From Mactra quadrangularis (taxonomy: Eukaryota; Mollusca; Bivalvia; Venerida; Mactridae), in the NCBI GenBank assembly GCA_025267735.1, contig CM046303.1, positions 54,887,403 to 54,951,402 on the forward strand: a stretch of DNA of 64,000 nt, in the 5' to 3' direction. The notes under the pieces were generated by a model, which was given only the letters and a program-made list of their open reading frames with translations, was not told the origin of the DNA and did not search any database. The position numbers and the translations under genes were made by a program. Below, one piece after another: positions 24,464 to 37,480 of the stretch; the stretch's first letter is position 1, and every line of letters starts with the position of its first letter.

Positions 24464-24517
24464 TTTATCGGCGCGATGTGACCTTTCTGTGTTGGTGCGC
24501 CGTAAAACCCAAACAAA
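24464..24517 (+). repeat. 54 bp SINE tail with 12 bp target-site duplication
   Basis: Flanked by CGCATATATTAA at 24452-24463 and 24518-24529. The insert is only the SINE 3' end, with GCGCGATGTGACC and GTGCGCCGTAAAACCCAAAC. Unit I lacks it at the matching place (GTCGCATCTATTTAAAG near 13770), which shows the empty site. It is an extremely 5'-truncated retrotransposition event. Confidence 0.88.
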
Positions 24518-24580
24518 CGCATATATTAAAGAAAATTAGTTGAAATTAAACTACTCTATTTAGAAGAAAATTTAACAATC

Positions 24581-24772
24581 ATGAAAACGACTTGTAGTTT
24601 ATTTCCCATGGTACTACTGTACAATGCCAGACACATAAACGCAATTTGTTTAAATCTGTTCCATTCCCTAATTTACAATACATACAAGACATTTGGCATG
24701 TTTTATCTAATGATTACTATTTTAGCACGAATCTGTCCTAAAACTTACCGAAATGAAAGCTTGAATACATGA
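24581..24772 (+). other. short open frame, sister of 13838-13993
   Basis: 63 codons; the first ~35 residues match the unit I frame and the C-terminus differs completely. No signal peptide or domain is convincing. Confidence 0.2.
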
Positions 24773-25287
24773 TGATCTTATCTGGTTCAGATTTGTTTTC
24801 TATTTCACTTTGAAATCTATATTTTCTATCAGTTTTGTAATGTAATTTTGTTTTTAACCCCCTATGTACGTTGCCACATTGTTTGGTTTTGTCACTTCAG
24901 TGGTAGATAATTTTAAGATATTCAGAAAATATATTTTAAAATAAAGAAATGAATTATGCTTACTTTTGTTTTCTTTTGTGAATACATGATAGTGTATACG
25001 TATTTGCATTTCCAATCTATCAAAAGGTTTACATTTTAGCCAATTAGAATATTAAATAATTTGCATTTAGCAAATGGTTAAGCTAATTTTTGACATCGTC
25101 TAAAGTCTATATTTTAAGGCATAAATTCCTTTTTCGGCACAGCTGTCTAAGTCTACTTTTGACCTATATTTTAACCAATGCAATTTGCTCTACTATTCCT
25201 GTTTGTCCATTGAAATTCTTCTCGGTAGAGAGAAGTGAATAAAATACTTGATACTATTCGTTGTCCTGAAGAAAAGGTTAAGTAATA

Positions 25288-25835
25288 GGGATCCCAAATG
25301 TTCAATACGCGGTCTCGAATTAAACGTTTGCTTTATTGCACGATTACTTCCCTTTGGAATATTGAAGTCGCAAAACATGTAAAGACTTCAATGAACCCAC
25401 TTATCATTGCAAATGATATGAGAAATATTTATGTTTATTGCCCAAATGCATATGAAATGTGTTTGTACAGTTTTAGGTCACACTGAGACCGGAATTTCGG
25501 TCAAAAAGTCACCAAGGGCAAAAATCAAATTGATTCCTACATACAGATTTTGTTTAAATCTCTTCCTAAATTCGAGCTATGCATTAATTATATTAATTTT
25601 ACAATGTATTTATGTGTAAAATTCAATAAATCCGCATCTCATTATTTTTTTTTCAATATGCGGGCCCAAATAATAATATAGGTTAAACGTTTTCGATATG
25701 CAGGTCCCATTAATAATGTTTAGTGTACGGATCCAAATTTTCAATATGCTGACCCGAAAAGAACGTTTAGTATACGGTTACAAATTTTCAAAAAGTTTAA
25801 GGTCCCAAAATTTCAATATGTGGATCTCAAAAAAA
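25288..25835. repeat. degenerate ~45 bp tandem repeat
   Basis: Between 25650 and 25835 the phrase TTTTCAATATGCGGGCCC, with variants TTTTCGATATGCAGGTCCC, TTTTCAATATGCTGACCCG and ATTTCAATATGTGGATCTC, alternates with AACGTTTAGTATACGG. It recurs about four to five times. A related single unit (ATGTTCAATACGCGGTCTCG) sits at 25298. The copies are too diverged for a recent expansion. Confidence 0.6.
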
Positions 25836-27682
25836 ATATTTTACTTTGGGAATTAAAATAAATTAAGATAATACCATACACATTTATACTTCAAACAAAA
25901 TGAATCCTTCACAGCGCCGAATATCTTTTTTAAAGATATTTCGTGTTACAAATGTGCGTATAGCTGCCATTGCAAATTAAATCTTGAGTTCTTCTTCAAT
26001 ATAACTCTTCATATCTTCATAATAAATATTACAATAAGTGCCATCAATTTAGCCTATAATATATACAATACTCTAAGAAAGGGCACATTCTTAATATTCA
26101 TTTGATATGAGATTGATAGATTTATATAGAATATGATTGATTTTTTGTGCAACTAGTGTTTTGCAAATTTTGATTCAAAAGCTAACATTTGCAAGACAAA
26201 TCTGAACATGTTCTGCAGTACAAGTAGAAACATGGACGATAGTTTTTATAAAGTCGAATATACCGTCTTAAAGACACTATCCTTAATTTGGTCAATACTT
26301 TCTACATCTGATTAGTTTTTATAAACATTTCAGAGGAGAGCTTTATTGTCAATATATGTACAATTGTAATGGTCTTTGCTAACAATAATGGCACAAATGT
26401 CCACATGTAGTACAGAGCAACGTTATATTAAACAAAGTATCTAGGGAGGTCTCTAAACCGCCCTTTTGTTGCAACCCACATCACCTGAATCGGTTTGTGA
26501 AGATGTGCAAGTTATTAGAATATTAAATCAAAAGACTTAAGTCAATTAGAGGTCAAGTAGGTAAAGAATTGAAATATTAAAATAAATATTTTTTCTTCGG
26601 AAATCAAATGAGTGTATTATTGCAATAGACGAATACATTTGTTCAAAGGAGAGGGAACTAAAACAAATTAATACTCTTTAAAGTCTTAGTCTTTGTTCAC
26701 AATATGATGTATTCAATTAAAAAATATATTGTTGAGGCGTTTCAACTCGATACAAGATACAAAAAAATTATTTCAAGTCGGAACTAAAAAAACAAAATAA
26801 CATTAGTTTTGATAAGCTATTGTCCGACAAAAATTGTATGATACCATTGTCGTTTGAACTATTATTTTTACTTGTAATAATAATGCCACTATTTTATAAA
26901 AGCATATATGTGTGTATTAAAGGTTTCTGTCTTCTATTACATATATATCTTTTGTCATTGTCCTTAAGACCAGTAGTTTTGTCGAAATGACAAAGTACTT
27001 GTGAAGTGAAGGACGATTAGGGTGTTTTACATATTATTAGAAAGATAAATTCGAATAGGAAGTAATTACCTTTAATAACTTTAAGTAAACACACCATAAT
27101 GCTCGAGAATCTGAAATGCTTTGTCCATTTACTTAGCAACATTCTATGTGCAATACCTAATCACTTTAAAAATAACTGTCCACAATTTGGTTTCATTATT
27201 TCTCTATTTCAGATTGCTCACACATATTCAGAATTAGTTTTTTCTGTGGTAATAGAGCAGAGCTATACTTACTTAAAATAACTTCATTCGACATTGTATT
27301 GAATGCCAAAGAACCAAAAGCAGATTAAAAATAACTCGAGTGTAAAATCAAATTATTAGAATTTTTATCAGTGTTCATCGAGCCATATTCAGATATAGAA
27401 TAACAAAATTGAATGTGTTGTATGTTTTCATTTTATTGTCAATTTTGTAAAACCATGTGAAAAAGAAGAATCGTATGAACTATATGTTTTTGAAAACAAA
27501 ACGTTTGAACAGACCGCAAAGACATGGTCATGTACGCATTTTAAGAGCAAAAAACGAACACCATAAATAAGTGGTGTCGTTCGTATGAGTTTTTATTTCA
27601 ATGCATATTTTGATTAGTGGATTATACATTAGTGATAGGACAAAGCAGTTTGCATGCATACATTTATATGTTACTAGATGGG

Positions 27683-27702
27683 AGCCCGTGCAAGCACGGG
27701 CT
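27683..27702. repeat. perfect 9 bp-arm GC-rich hairpin
   Basis: AGCCCGTGCAAGCACGGGCT is a perfect inverted repeat with a two-base centre, strikingly GC-rich in this DNA. A second small inverted repeat, ACAGTT...AACTGT, follows at 27713-27729. Such hairpins often mark the ends of rolling-circle or fold-back elements, but I cannot fix any element boundary here. Confidence 0.5.
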
Positions 27703-27974
27703 TTAGGTAATGACAGTTCTCGAAACTGTTCCTCGAAACAGGCATGTTTAAAAAGCATGTGTGAGTATGCCGTTTATGGGTATTATTTCGAGAACAAAGA
27801 ACGCATGCTTGGTGAATATTAAAAAAATGGCAAGAAGGTTGCACGTATTCTGGGTGATTCCCCATGATAATACAGCAGTTACAGTCATGTGATTACATTC
27901 GATTCAGTAAAGATCAGAAATATTTTACTTCACGTCGAGAATCAAACTCGAATTTTACTTGTGGTGGCAGTGGT

Positions 27975-28255
27975 TATTGATTTGATAAAGGGAGATAACC
28001 GCTGCGGGGAGTTTGGTTTGGCGTGCCTATTTTAGTTTTATCTAGAACTATTTTTAGACACACAAAAAAAAAACACTAATTTTGTTGATTTTTTGGCAGT
28101 TTTTGCAAATAACAAGAGGCTTTGTCAAAAAAGAATTGTCAACTTGATATGCCGGTATATAGGTGCTCCAGTGACAAACAAAAGATTTATTCAAAGCTGC
28201 GCAGTTTCTTCCACAAAACAGGAAACTCGCAAATTTAATAGTATATATGCCAGTT
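27975..28255 (+). repeat. dispersed ~270 bp repeat, copy 1
   Basis: From TTATTGATTTGATAAAGGGA to CACAAAACAGGAAACTCGCA it matches 52917-53187 nearly base for base, except in a homopolymer stretch. It includes GATAACCGCTGCGGGGAGTT and CTTGATATGCCGGTATAT. It has no terminal inverted repeat and no tRNA-like head, so the class is unknown. Open frames through it are spurious. Confidence 0.75.
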
Positions 28256-28539
28256 TAATAACACCTCAGGTAAGGGTACTTGCTATTGTCACTATTTCGG
28301 TCAGCTATTGGCCTTATTACTTGAAAAAAAATGTCGCCGTCATTACCTTTTACTATTATCAATTCAATAATAATGAGTAATTGCTTCAGCGCGATATTAC
28401 CTTATTGTTTATTAATTAATCTAGCCGCATTTTAGTGCATTCAGAACATTACACAATTTTTATACTTTATGCAAAACAGATAAAATAGTTCATTGGTTTG
28501 GTATTGCAACTTTCGAGTTTTGCACATTTTTTCATCTGA

Positions 28540-28985
28540 AATCAATCCTAATTCCCTTCATGTCATGCACGGGAATACATTTGAATTAAACCCATATCTA
28601 AGAATTTAAACAGTAATCTACTTATTCTACGATATACTGACAACAATTATTTTATTTTTTGGGAAACAGTGTACAATGGATACAAAGAAAACATACCTCA
28701 CCATGTTGAACCTTTGAACCCTTCCGCGTATAATAAATTGATTATAGTGTTGCGAGTAGTAACATGTTGTCAGTTAATAACAAAACATTATAGATTGCTG
28801 TCACAAAAATGTCTAAGATACCGTCTTTCACAGATACAATCCTGGTTTAAGTTTATGAATTTTATCTCTGATTATTTTGTCATAAAATACTATAGAGTGG
28901 AAATTATATTGACAAGATATAGTGATTGTTATACTAGAGACAATTTGTTCTTTTCCGCCTTATTGGTCTGTGATGACAATACAAA
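28540..28985. repeat. third copy of the 17740-18330 block
   Basis: Shares ATTCCCTTCATGTCATGCAC, TTTGAACCCTTCCG, CAGATACAATCCTGGTTTAA and ATTATATTGACAAGATATAG with 17790-18170 and 10990-11130. Similarity stops near 28985, so the third unit is truncated. A 109-codon plus frame over it is not conserved in the sisters. Confidence 0.6.
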
Positions 28986-28989
28986 CACC

Positions 28990-31900
28990 AAACTCTGAAT
29001 TCCTTTATAGATACATTAAAGCTAAATTTACATCAATCAGACAACATCCAATACAATATTATCATTCCGTTTTTATAAAAAAAACTTCTGAAATAAGAAT
29101 AATAAAATTAATTCTATATTTATATAATATTCGAAGTAAGTGAAATGAAATACGTAATTGCCGCAAAGTGGCCACTCGCGATAGAACACAACTACAGTTT
29201 GTTTTCAAATCGTTGTATGTCACTTTTAAATCAAAATACACGATAGAGTTAAACATTTTTGGCAAAAAATGCAGTATGTCACTTTTAAATCACAATGAAC
29301 GCTAGTCTTCCTTTGGCTTAAGTTCAAACGGTAAGAAAAGTGTAACGTATGTGCTGCAGTGATTCTTAACCATCAGCTTGCCGTTTTTCCTATTCTTAAA
29401 TAAGTAAGCCAGTGATATCAATCTTTTACCTGAACACATACTTCTTTTATTGCAATTTAGTTTAAACAAGTTAAGATGGCATACATATAATGGTTAAGAC
29501 GTTTTTATTAACCATAAGTCATTGTCCATCTTGCAATAGATGATAAACGGAACTCGAGACTATCAGGATTTTCTATCTGCACTGGCGATGTACGAACACG
29601 ATAGGTTACACATTATTGCTTAAAATCATAAAACGTATCATTGTTCTCTGTAAAACCCTCATAAATTCGAATTCTGAATGAAGTCTTCTCGAACTGTTAG
29701 ATGAATAAGACATGTTGAATGTGATACTTCTTAAACACGGAACAAAGATATCGGAAAACAACGCACATGACAATGTAATATCAAATACCAGTAGTACATC
29801 AATTATAATTAAAAAGGAAATGTCGTTTTTCATGTTGTTGTTTTTTGCGAAGAAAAATCATTTATCAGATGGGATTGTCGAAATAGTACAAGTATCATTT
29901 AAATATATGTGTTTTTAAAAAGCTGGGAGAATCACATTTCATCATTTGGTACAACCTGCTCGTATAATATGTGTACCATTATAAATTGTAAAGTAATACA
30001 TCTATAAGTAATGAAAACTGGAATACGATATAAAGATGTTTTTTTTTAACGGAAACACAACCAGGAACATGACTTTTATCGTTTCATATTTCATGAGAAA
30101 AACTATGCGGAAATCACTTAAAAACTTGTGTTTTTGCTTCTCTCCACACATATGAAGACATAACCTGGCCTCAAACAAATAATAGCTCATCTACTTTTAA
30201 AGACAAATCTCCTTGCCAACTATGAAGACTAAGTACCAAGGCATCGTCGATTTTCTAATGGGCAAGTTTAAGTTAATACACGTAAAGGATCTAGATTTTG
30301 AACATCTGAAACTAAATAATGTATGGACTTCTGCTACCTTAGTATACCATAGTATAGACCTTGACAATCTGAAGCACTATTGCATCTTGATACAAAAGGG
30401 TAGAACTGACAGAGCAGACGTAGAAAAGTTTTGTTTTATAGTTTCTAGTTCTGTGTCTAGTTTTCCATGTTTTTACACACAATAGAACTTACTGAATATA
30501 AATGTTTTTATTTGTGTTTAAAAGCCTTAGATATGACAACTTCGAAGTCGCTGGGAACAAATTTATGTCACATGCTTCTTCCATAAATTGGTCTAAAATC
30601 AGCTAGATCATCTAAAATTAATCGTTCACTGTCATTTTATTTATAATATCTACATCTTGTGTATTCTTTACTGTTTTAATGACATGTAACTTATATGTAT
30701 ATCCTTGCTTATAAAAGGGATATAAAATGTATAATATATACCATGTTGCACACCTTGATCACGTGACCATTAGAAAAAAATAAAAGTTTCGCCAATGTAT
30801 GCATAAAATTAAATGAACAATAAACCATTGCCATAAATTTAAGATTGTAATTACCGCATGGCACATTTTAAACACGTGACTTGACAACGGTTGAATTAAG
30901 TGTATAAGCTGAAGACTATTTTGCCTTGATTGAGCCTACTCAATGGGTTCTGGAAACAGAAAACGGTATGGTGACACAAAATCAGGTGTAAGGATGGCGG
31001 CACAAGAAATAGCGTTTGAATGTTTTAATTTTAAAAATTAGTGATTTCATCTTAAATACGAGTTATAAGTTAAACGTCCGTTTGAAATAAATCTTAAAAT
31101 TAGAACAATAAATTATGTGACTGTATGGACTATTTTACATAGTTAACATTTTTGATTAATAAAATAAAAAATACTATTCAAGGTTGGTATACTAAAGAGG
31201 ACATTGTTGACATTGCTTCCACCCTTCAATAAAAGAAGTTTCCATACAATATCGATTAACTTTCGATTAACTAATATATATGCAAATTTTGAAGCCGATG
31301 TTTGAACTGACGAATCAATAGAAGTTCCTTGAAAATTTGAATTGCACGATGATATGACAAAACGAAATATGTTTCATTATCTTAATGATGCCATTATTAT
31401 CTCTAAAAATCTAATAAACGAAAACCTTGAAATAATTAATAAACGAAGGTACTAGATTATAATAAAATAAAATATAATAATTCCAATAATAAAGCCTTTA
31501 TTTAGCGCTGTTACACATTCAGATAAAAAGACTTCTGAATTCAGTCCCTTTTTAGTCATATTGCCGCTCCCATACTGTCAGTATTCAATTCTTCTGACCC
31601 AGACATAATCTCCACACTGTATAAATTATCATGTTCATATATAGATTAATCCGCATTATTTATTTACATAAATCAGTGATCCAAGATCTATTATCTGTCT
31701 GACCATCAAAATCTAAGTACAATATATGTCCATAGTTTATTATTATTTGATACATACATATGTCATTGTCATCATTGTCTTATCTAAAAAAGCCTATATA
31801 GTTTTAATAACTACGGGATTAAATACATTCATATTTATAGGGGTCATATTTCGGACAATGACGCACACACATACGTTTGAATCGCAGTTAGTTAGTTATT

Positions 31901-33080
31901 TCAAAACATGTCTTTGATCTGTTTTTACTAAAGTGACGTCTTGGTCTTTTAAATCCTTTCACAAACTAACATGCTTCAACATAGTTATTTGTATCTATTT
32001 CCATGTGAGTTTTGTCAATATGCATCGACATTTGGGTACCAAAAATAATATTTTAAACTAGACAATTGACAATGATGTACTTATGTAGACGTTTACATAC
32101 ATTTATCATTGTGAAAAGTCAATAGTATTTGACAGACTAATGCTTTATTCTTTTGTTTGGTTTCAACCTTTTACATCATTTCGTTTGAACATGTGGTATA
32201 ACAAACAAAAATAACGAAGCGGTTAAAGACTGGTATGAAAGAGGAACAAGATTTTTATGACTTAAATAAGCTTCCTGATTCCTAATTCTAGCAAAATCAA
32301 GTAAGTTATTTTGTTGACATTTTGGTAGTCTTGAGCTTACATGATCAGTGTATCCGATTAATTGCAAGCAGGGCATATTCTCACATTATTTCATTTTCCA
32401 TTAAAACTTAAATAAAGTTTTTTTATGAAATTGCTCTAGACATGTTTTCAGAAATCAGTAAATATGGGTATAAAGAGGAGGCTTTATATACATTAATGAA
32501 TGTATGTCGATAATAAGAATAACAATAATTGTAGTAACAGGTGTTTCTGGGCAATTTAACCCATCGCTTTTTCTTATATCATAAATGTGTTTGATTTCAA
32601 CTCATATTCTATGTAACATACACACATTATTTCTAAACCAATTTAAAACAGTACATGTTTAAAATTATCCAGATCTACAAAATAATTTGTATTCCATTCA
32701 GTAACACAGAAACTACATTTACTTTGAAATAGGGTTAAACTATCTTAGAGCATGTGGTTTACTTTATGTTATGTTGATAAAATGCTTTACTGCCTATTGG
32801 TCTATCTCATGATTTATAACTTATTTAATAGTTAGTTTAAAACATCGATATTTTACCATTACGCTGGGTATAAACATGTGTACTATAAAGTACCCAGCAT
32901 CACACGCCAGACTCTGACTAGGAACCCACTGGACAGAAGAAGTCTAAAAAACGTTAGAAATGGTTAAAAATAGGAAGGTAATATACTAAATTCTGAACAG
33001 GACGACACTTATGAAGAATTATTTAAATAACGCTTCAACTCAAGCGCGTGACGACGGTTACGACAATTATTACTTTCTTG
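28990..33080. other. intergenic, one weak open frame
   Basis: No repeat or gene recognised with confidence. A short direct repeat, GTATGTCACTTTTAAATCA, occurs at about 29214 and 29275. See 30222-30485 for the only open frame worth noting. Confidence 0.35.
30222..30485 (+). other. 87-codon hypothetical frame
   Basis: From the ATG at 30222 (a TTG lies nine bases upstream in frame) it reads MKTKYQGIVDFLMGKF and ends in PCFYTQ. The composition is more protein-like than other frames here: charged, with few runs, and containing HVKDLDFEHLKLNNVW. There is no copy elsewhere in the window and no recognised domain, signal peptide or splice context. It could be a small gene, an exon or chance. Confidence 0.2.
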
Positions 33081-33157
33081 CTTAATTGAATACATGTACT
33101 TACAATATCGTTACAAATCCATTTATGTCTATCACATTGTCTTTTTGGGTTTTAGTT

Positions 33158-33245
33158 TTTTCTTTGAGCATCGATTTCAATGTTTTGTTACAAAACAGAA
33201 CGAGTCATATAACATGGATGATATATTATTTAAGTTAGTCAATAC
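33158..33245. other. seven-copy block, copy 1 (decayed)
   Basis: Core TTTCAATGTTTTGTTACAAA, then GAGTCATATAACATGGATGA. Indels break the minus-strand frame that is open in the better copies, and the ACAG acceptor-like word has become ACAA. Confidence 0.5.
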
Positions 33246-33789
33246 TTTAATAAATGCAGTGGTTACAGTTTACAAAAACACTTCAAACAACGGAATACAT
33301 TTGATACAAGTCCTTGTTCTAGACAATGGCATCTTGTCATGTAAGAAAAGTACTTTAACAAACTGGTAATATGGGTCATGAATAGTCATTTATCCAAATA
33401 GAATGTGACAAAACAGTTAAGTACATGCACATTGCAGAAATGCTTTTAGCAATATTCGGACAGTTGAACAGAATATTGTTTGGTCGATTTTAAGCAAACT
33501 TTTTTTATTAACGGAATAAATTTATAACTGTTAATTGTAAATCTTTAGTACATTACACTCGCTAACTGGTCAACCGAGGATTTCGATAATATCATAAAAG
33601 TATATGACGCAAAAACAATGTCAAAATGTAAATGTTAGATAAGGCGACGTGTATAATATTGAAAGTTATCATAAGCTGTTTTGACAGTAAAATATATCTT
33701 TGTACTTTCTCTCCTAAACTGAATGCTTACAATATCTTTGTAACTCCATTTATGTCTATCGCATTGTCTTATTGGATATAGGTATGTTC

Positions 33790-33880
33790 ACTGAGCATCA
33801 ATTTCAATGTTTTGATACAGAACATGTCATAAATGGCATGGGTAACATCAAATATGTTAGTCAATAATTCAAACAAAATC
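33790..33880. other. seven-copy block, copy 2 (decayed)
   Basis: TTTCAATGTTTTGATACAGA then GTCATAAATGGCATGGGTAA and TATGTTAGTCAATAATTCAA. A 5-base deletion shifts the minus-strand frame. Confidence 0.5.
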
Positions 33881-34115
33881 AGTAGTTACAGTTTACAAAA
33901 CACTTCACACAACGAAATGCATGTGATACAAAAATAATTTCCCCAGACAATTGCATCTTGTCGTGTACGAGAAACACTTTAGTAAATTCTTGTATTAAAG
34001 ACTATTGTATATTTGAACTATCGAAACATAATGTGACAATAAAAATAAATTACATTGCAGACATGCTTTTTGCAATATTTGAACAATTGAATAGAATATT
34101 GCCTTGGCCTAATTA

Positions 34116-35780
34116 AAGAAAACTTCCCTCTTTATTTGATATAAGGTTACAGCTGCTATTGGTTTATCTAAAGTACATTTTACCATCTCAAAATGACCGG
34201 AACATGGCTGTTTTATGTTCTCTCCAAGTAGTTAAAACCTACGTGAGCATTCAATATTGATAAAAACACACATAGCTAGATGTATAATATCATAGATAGA
34301 TATGCATTCAGCCTTTAACTTTTTTATTAGTGGTCGGAAATTAAATTGTTGTTTATAAATTAGGTTTCTATGCACGAATGCATTCAACCAAAAGAAATAG
34401 TACACGTGAACCTTAACCTTAATTCAGAACTTGTTAGCTTTTATTTTCAGGAAATGCTAAAAGTAATGTCATTAGACATATATTTACATTAAATAATCTA
34501 CCTAGACATAAGCAACAACCTTCCAAATAATCAGAATAACATGCCACAGACAAATTTAATCATTTATTTGATGTTATTGGTACCTTTATTCCACACCGAT
34601 TTAAAACGTGCTGTATACATGTATTGCCAACTAAACTTGTTAAAAGATATCAGACTCATTTTGATGTTGTAAACTTATTGTTTAACTGGTAATATTATGA
34701 CAAAACCCAGATATCATCTTCAGAAACTGTATAACTAGTCCAATGTAGAATCATTCATTAACCACGTGATCGTATTTATAGTATCCATCGTTTTGTATAT
34801 AAGTTACAAAACATATCTCTAATATGTTATATAAAACAATACACGGAAATATTTGTAATTGTCAAGTCATTTGTAATGATTGCTCGAAGACTACAAACCT
34901 ACATATATACGTGTGCACAGTTGTTCTTTATCACAAAAAATAATTGCTGTATGCACGAGAACAATTCAGTTTTATCTAAAACACTCGTATATAATCATAG
35001 CTTTATAAATCAAGCGTTTTATATATTATAAAGTTTCATGCGTCTTGAAATATATATATATGGGTGTCATATCTCGTGTAAAAGGACTCATAAAAGAGGT
35101 GTCAAATTAAATTTCAAGAAACTTCCATCGTTTCTGTTGAGAATAAAACGTTAACGCCTCGCTTATATCGACATACATGTAAAAACAATAAGAAATGTTG
35201 TCAAGTTTCATACTGATATATAAATGGAACGGTGATATTCGTGCCGATGTTCGATATTAGAAAGCGCATCTAGCTGATGTTAAAGTAAATTGTCAGAGAC
35301 ATTACCTTAAAAACTGGTTGTGTAGTTCAGTTATATTTATGAAGTGAAAATATTAACTCTGATAATTTATTTCGTCTTTGTTGCTTGCCCATGTGTTAGT
35401 TTTGTTGTCGTTCAGTCACTTTTGCATTATTAACAAGTGAGTCTCTTACAATTCTGTTTACTTTCATACACTCCTGCTAAGGCAAATATATTAGTATGAA
35501 TGTTAAAATGAAAGACTATAAAGCATGTGTATAACCCCTTAATCATTTACGTGATAGGAAAACATATGAATATCAATGAGTTTCAACTAAATTCATAGAT
35601 CTAAATTGCATTACTAGTTGCGTTACATTATAAAATGTATAAATAAATGTTGAGACGGAATGAAGAAATAAATATTGACATCAAAGATTTATCCAAGTAA
35701 TGACTTCTTTAAGGGTTGTGACAAGTTCGTCGAACTGTATTTTGTGATTATGAAATAAATGGTGATATAACACGAAAGAA
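34116..35780. other. intergenic, array 2 remnants
   Basis: No gene. TTAGTGGTCGGAAATTAA near 34328 corresponds to the unit-end word TTAATCGTGATCGGAAATTA at 43894 and 55690, so a decayed array 2 unit probably continues into this stretch. Confidence 0.4.
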
Positions 35781-35789
35781 ATGCATCAT

Positions 35790-35862
35790 GTTTTCGGCGC
35801 GATATGACCTTTTTGTGTTGGAGCGCCGTAATACCCAAACAAACAAACAAACAAACAAAGAA
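35790..35862 (+). repeat. SINE tail fragment with imperfect target-site duplication
   Basis: TTCGGCGCGATATGACC, then GGAGCGCCGTAATACCCAAA and five CAAA units. Flanks GCATCAT at about 35783 and 35866 suggest a 7-8 bp target-site duplication. Like 24464-24517, it consists of the 3' end only. Confidence 0.75.
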
Positions 35863-35869
35863 GGGCATC

Positions 35870-37480
35870 ATAAGAAATCAATTTAGTTTAAGTCTAAAAG
35901 ACAATGATGACATTTTTTAAGTATATCTTTTAAATAGAACATTTACTAGTTGCTTATTTCAAGACAGGGGGTAAGTTATCGGTAGAAGTAGTATGAATAA
36001 CTTAGCCAAGAAGTTAATTCAATTCCTTATCTAAATGGGCTAAGGTTAAACTAGTTGATATAAGCACAAACGTTCGTGTTCATGATGCAACTGGTCCGCA
36101 CAGTTACACCAGCAATCTCGATTGTTTCCATCGTTGTCGATTTTATTTAAGTATGTGGTGTATGCATGTTTTGTTAGCCATGAGTTGAATTTGGCTTAAT
36201 TTATGTTTCGATAGGATTTTGTTTTAAAGTTTTTACTTTTTATTTTCAGTATACACACATACATACATACACGACGTTCTGAAACGCACCTGCAATTACA
36301 AAACAGTACATATTTCTTAAAGGGTCTGCGTTAATTTTTTCCTTTCTACGTAATAATATAGTTTCGTATCATTTGTCCATAGTATACAGACTATTGACTA
36401 TTTTTCTATGTCAATCGAGGAATCATCGGCCATTGAAGAAACCATGCAGTTAAACATAATTTGATCGCGAAATAATTTCATTCCGCAAAACAATTAATCT
36501 GTTACAATACATTTCACTTGTTTTTTTTCAGTCCTCTTTCATACTTACCATAAATCTGTTTTACTGTTACAGTTTTATACCAGACACTATAGACATAGAA
36601 TACTTTTGTCACTATTATTGATGCTATTTGACATCTAGTCAAATGAAATCCTTAGACTTTTTTAGACTTTTCTTTAATTCTATCATAACAAAGTGTTATC
36701 GTAATAATGCGTACAATCCGCATAATGCATTTTTATCAACAACTAAATGCAAATGTACTAAATAATCATGTAAATCGACAGTGAACTGTTTAAAACATGA
36801 AAGAAAAAAAGTTAAGCCTAAAGCTTACTCTATCTTTAACAAATTATATTATCATATTCATACATCATTGCATAAATTAAGTACTCAGGTGTGAATGATG
36901 ATATCTAAATGATACGGTTAATAGAATTTGACTTTGTTCGGCAGGAGATCTGATACGAATATTGCATATAATGAAACCAATATTCTAAACATACATTCCG
37001 AAACTGTTAAATTAGTTCCACCAATACTTCTTATCATTCTAGTATGAATTTTAGATATTTTAAATACGTAGATAAAATCAAACAAATTAAGTCTACTTAA
37101 GGCACACCTTTAAAACGATCTGAAATTATTAAGGTGGTGTAATTACATAAGTGTAAATAAATCGTGACTGATGACTTAGTGCAATATGCAAAATGCAGAG
37201 ATTAAGATGCATTAAATGCATATTAAATTTACATAAAGCTTAGGTTAATGGTATCTGAACATTTCTTGTCTATGGACCGTAACAAAACTTTATATATATA
37301 ACAAAATTCAAGGTACTTGAAGTACGTACCGCATTTCACTTAACTAAGTACGTTACACACTTTCTGAACCATTGCTAAGCTCTTCAATAAAATATAAGTA
37401 CACTAAAACATTGCGTCATTTAATAAATCATCAGCATTTTCACTTTCAATACTTATCATCATTTAATTTGGTAATACGTA
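35870..37480. other. intergenic, no gene seen
   Basis: AT-rich, with only a short CATA microsatellite near 36262-36280. No frame or repeat worth naming. Confidence 0.4.

Larger units (their letters stand above)
18325..27570. repeat. large paralogous unit II
   Basis: Counterpart of 9540-16465 in the same orientation. It is ~2.3 kb longer, and the insertions at 19190-20365 and 21246-22462 account for that difference. A 54 bp SINE tail (24464-24517) is a third insertion relative to unit I. Confidence 0.75.
33080..34115. repeat. ~630 bp tandem pair, first part of array 2
   Basis: 33090-33480 and 33720-34110 align in order: CCATTTATGTCTATCACATT / CCATTTATGTCTATCGCATT, TTTCAATGTTTTGTTACAAA / TTTCAATGTTTTGATACAGA, CAGTGGTTACAGTTTACAAA / CAGTAGTTACAGTTTACAAA, then GCAATATTCGGACAGTTGAA / GCAATATTTGAACAATTGAA. 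Each contains one copy of the seven-copy block. Confidence 0.7.

Noticed and set aside
27935..27975. Minus-strand B-box-like GAGTTTGATTCTCG as a SINE or tRNA
   Set aside because: No A-box at suitable distance and no recognisable body or tail.
28093..28380. 95-codon plus frame
   Set aside because: Its first half is the dispersed 270 bp repeat. The matching repeat at 52917 does not keep the frame.
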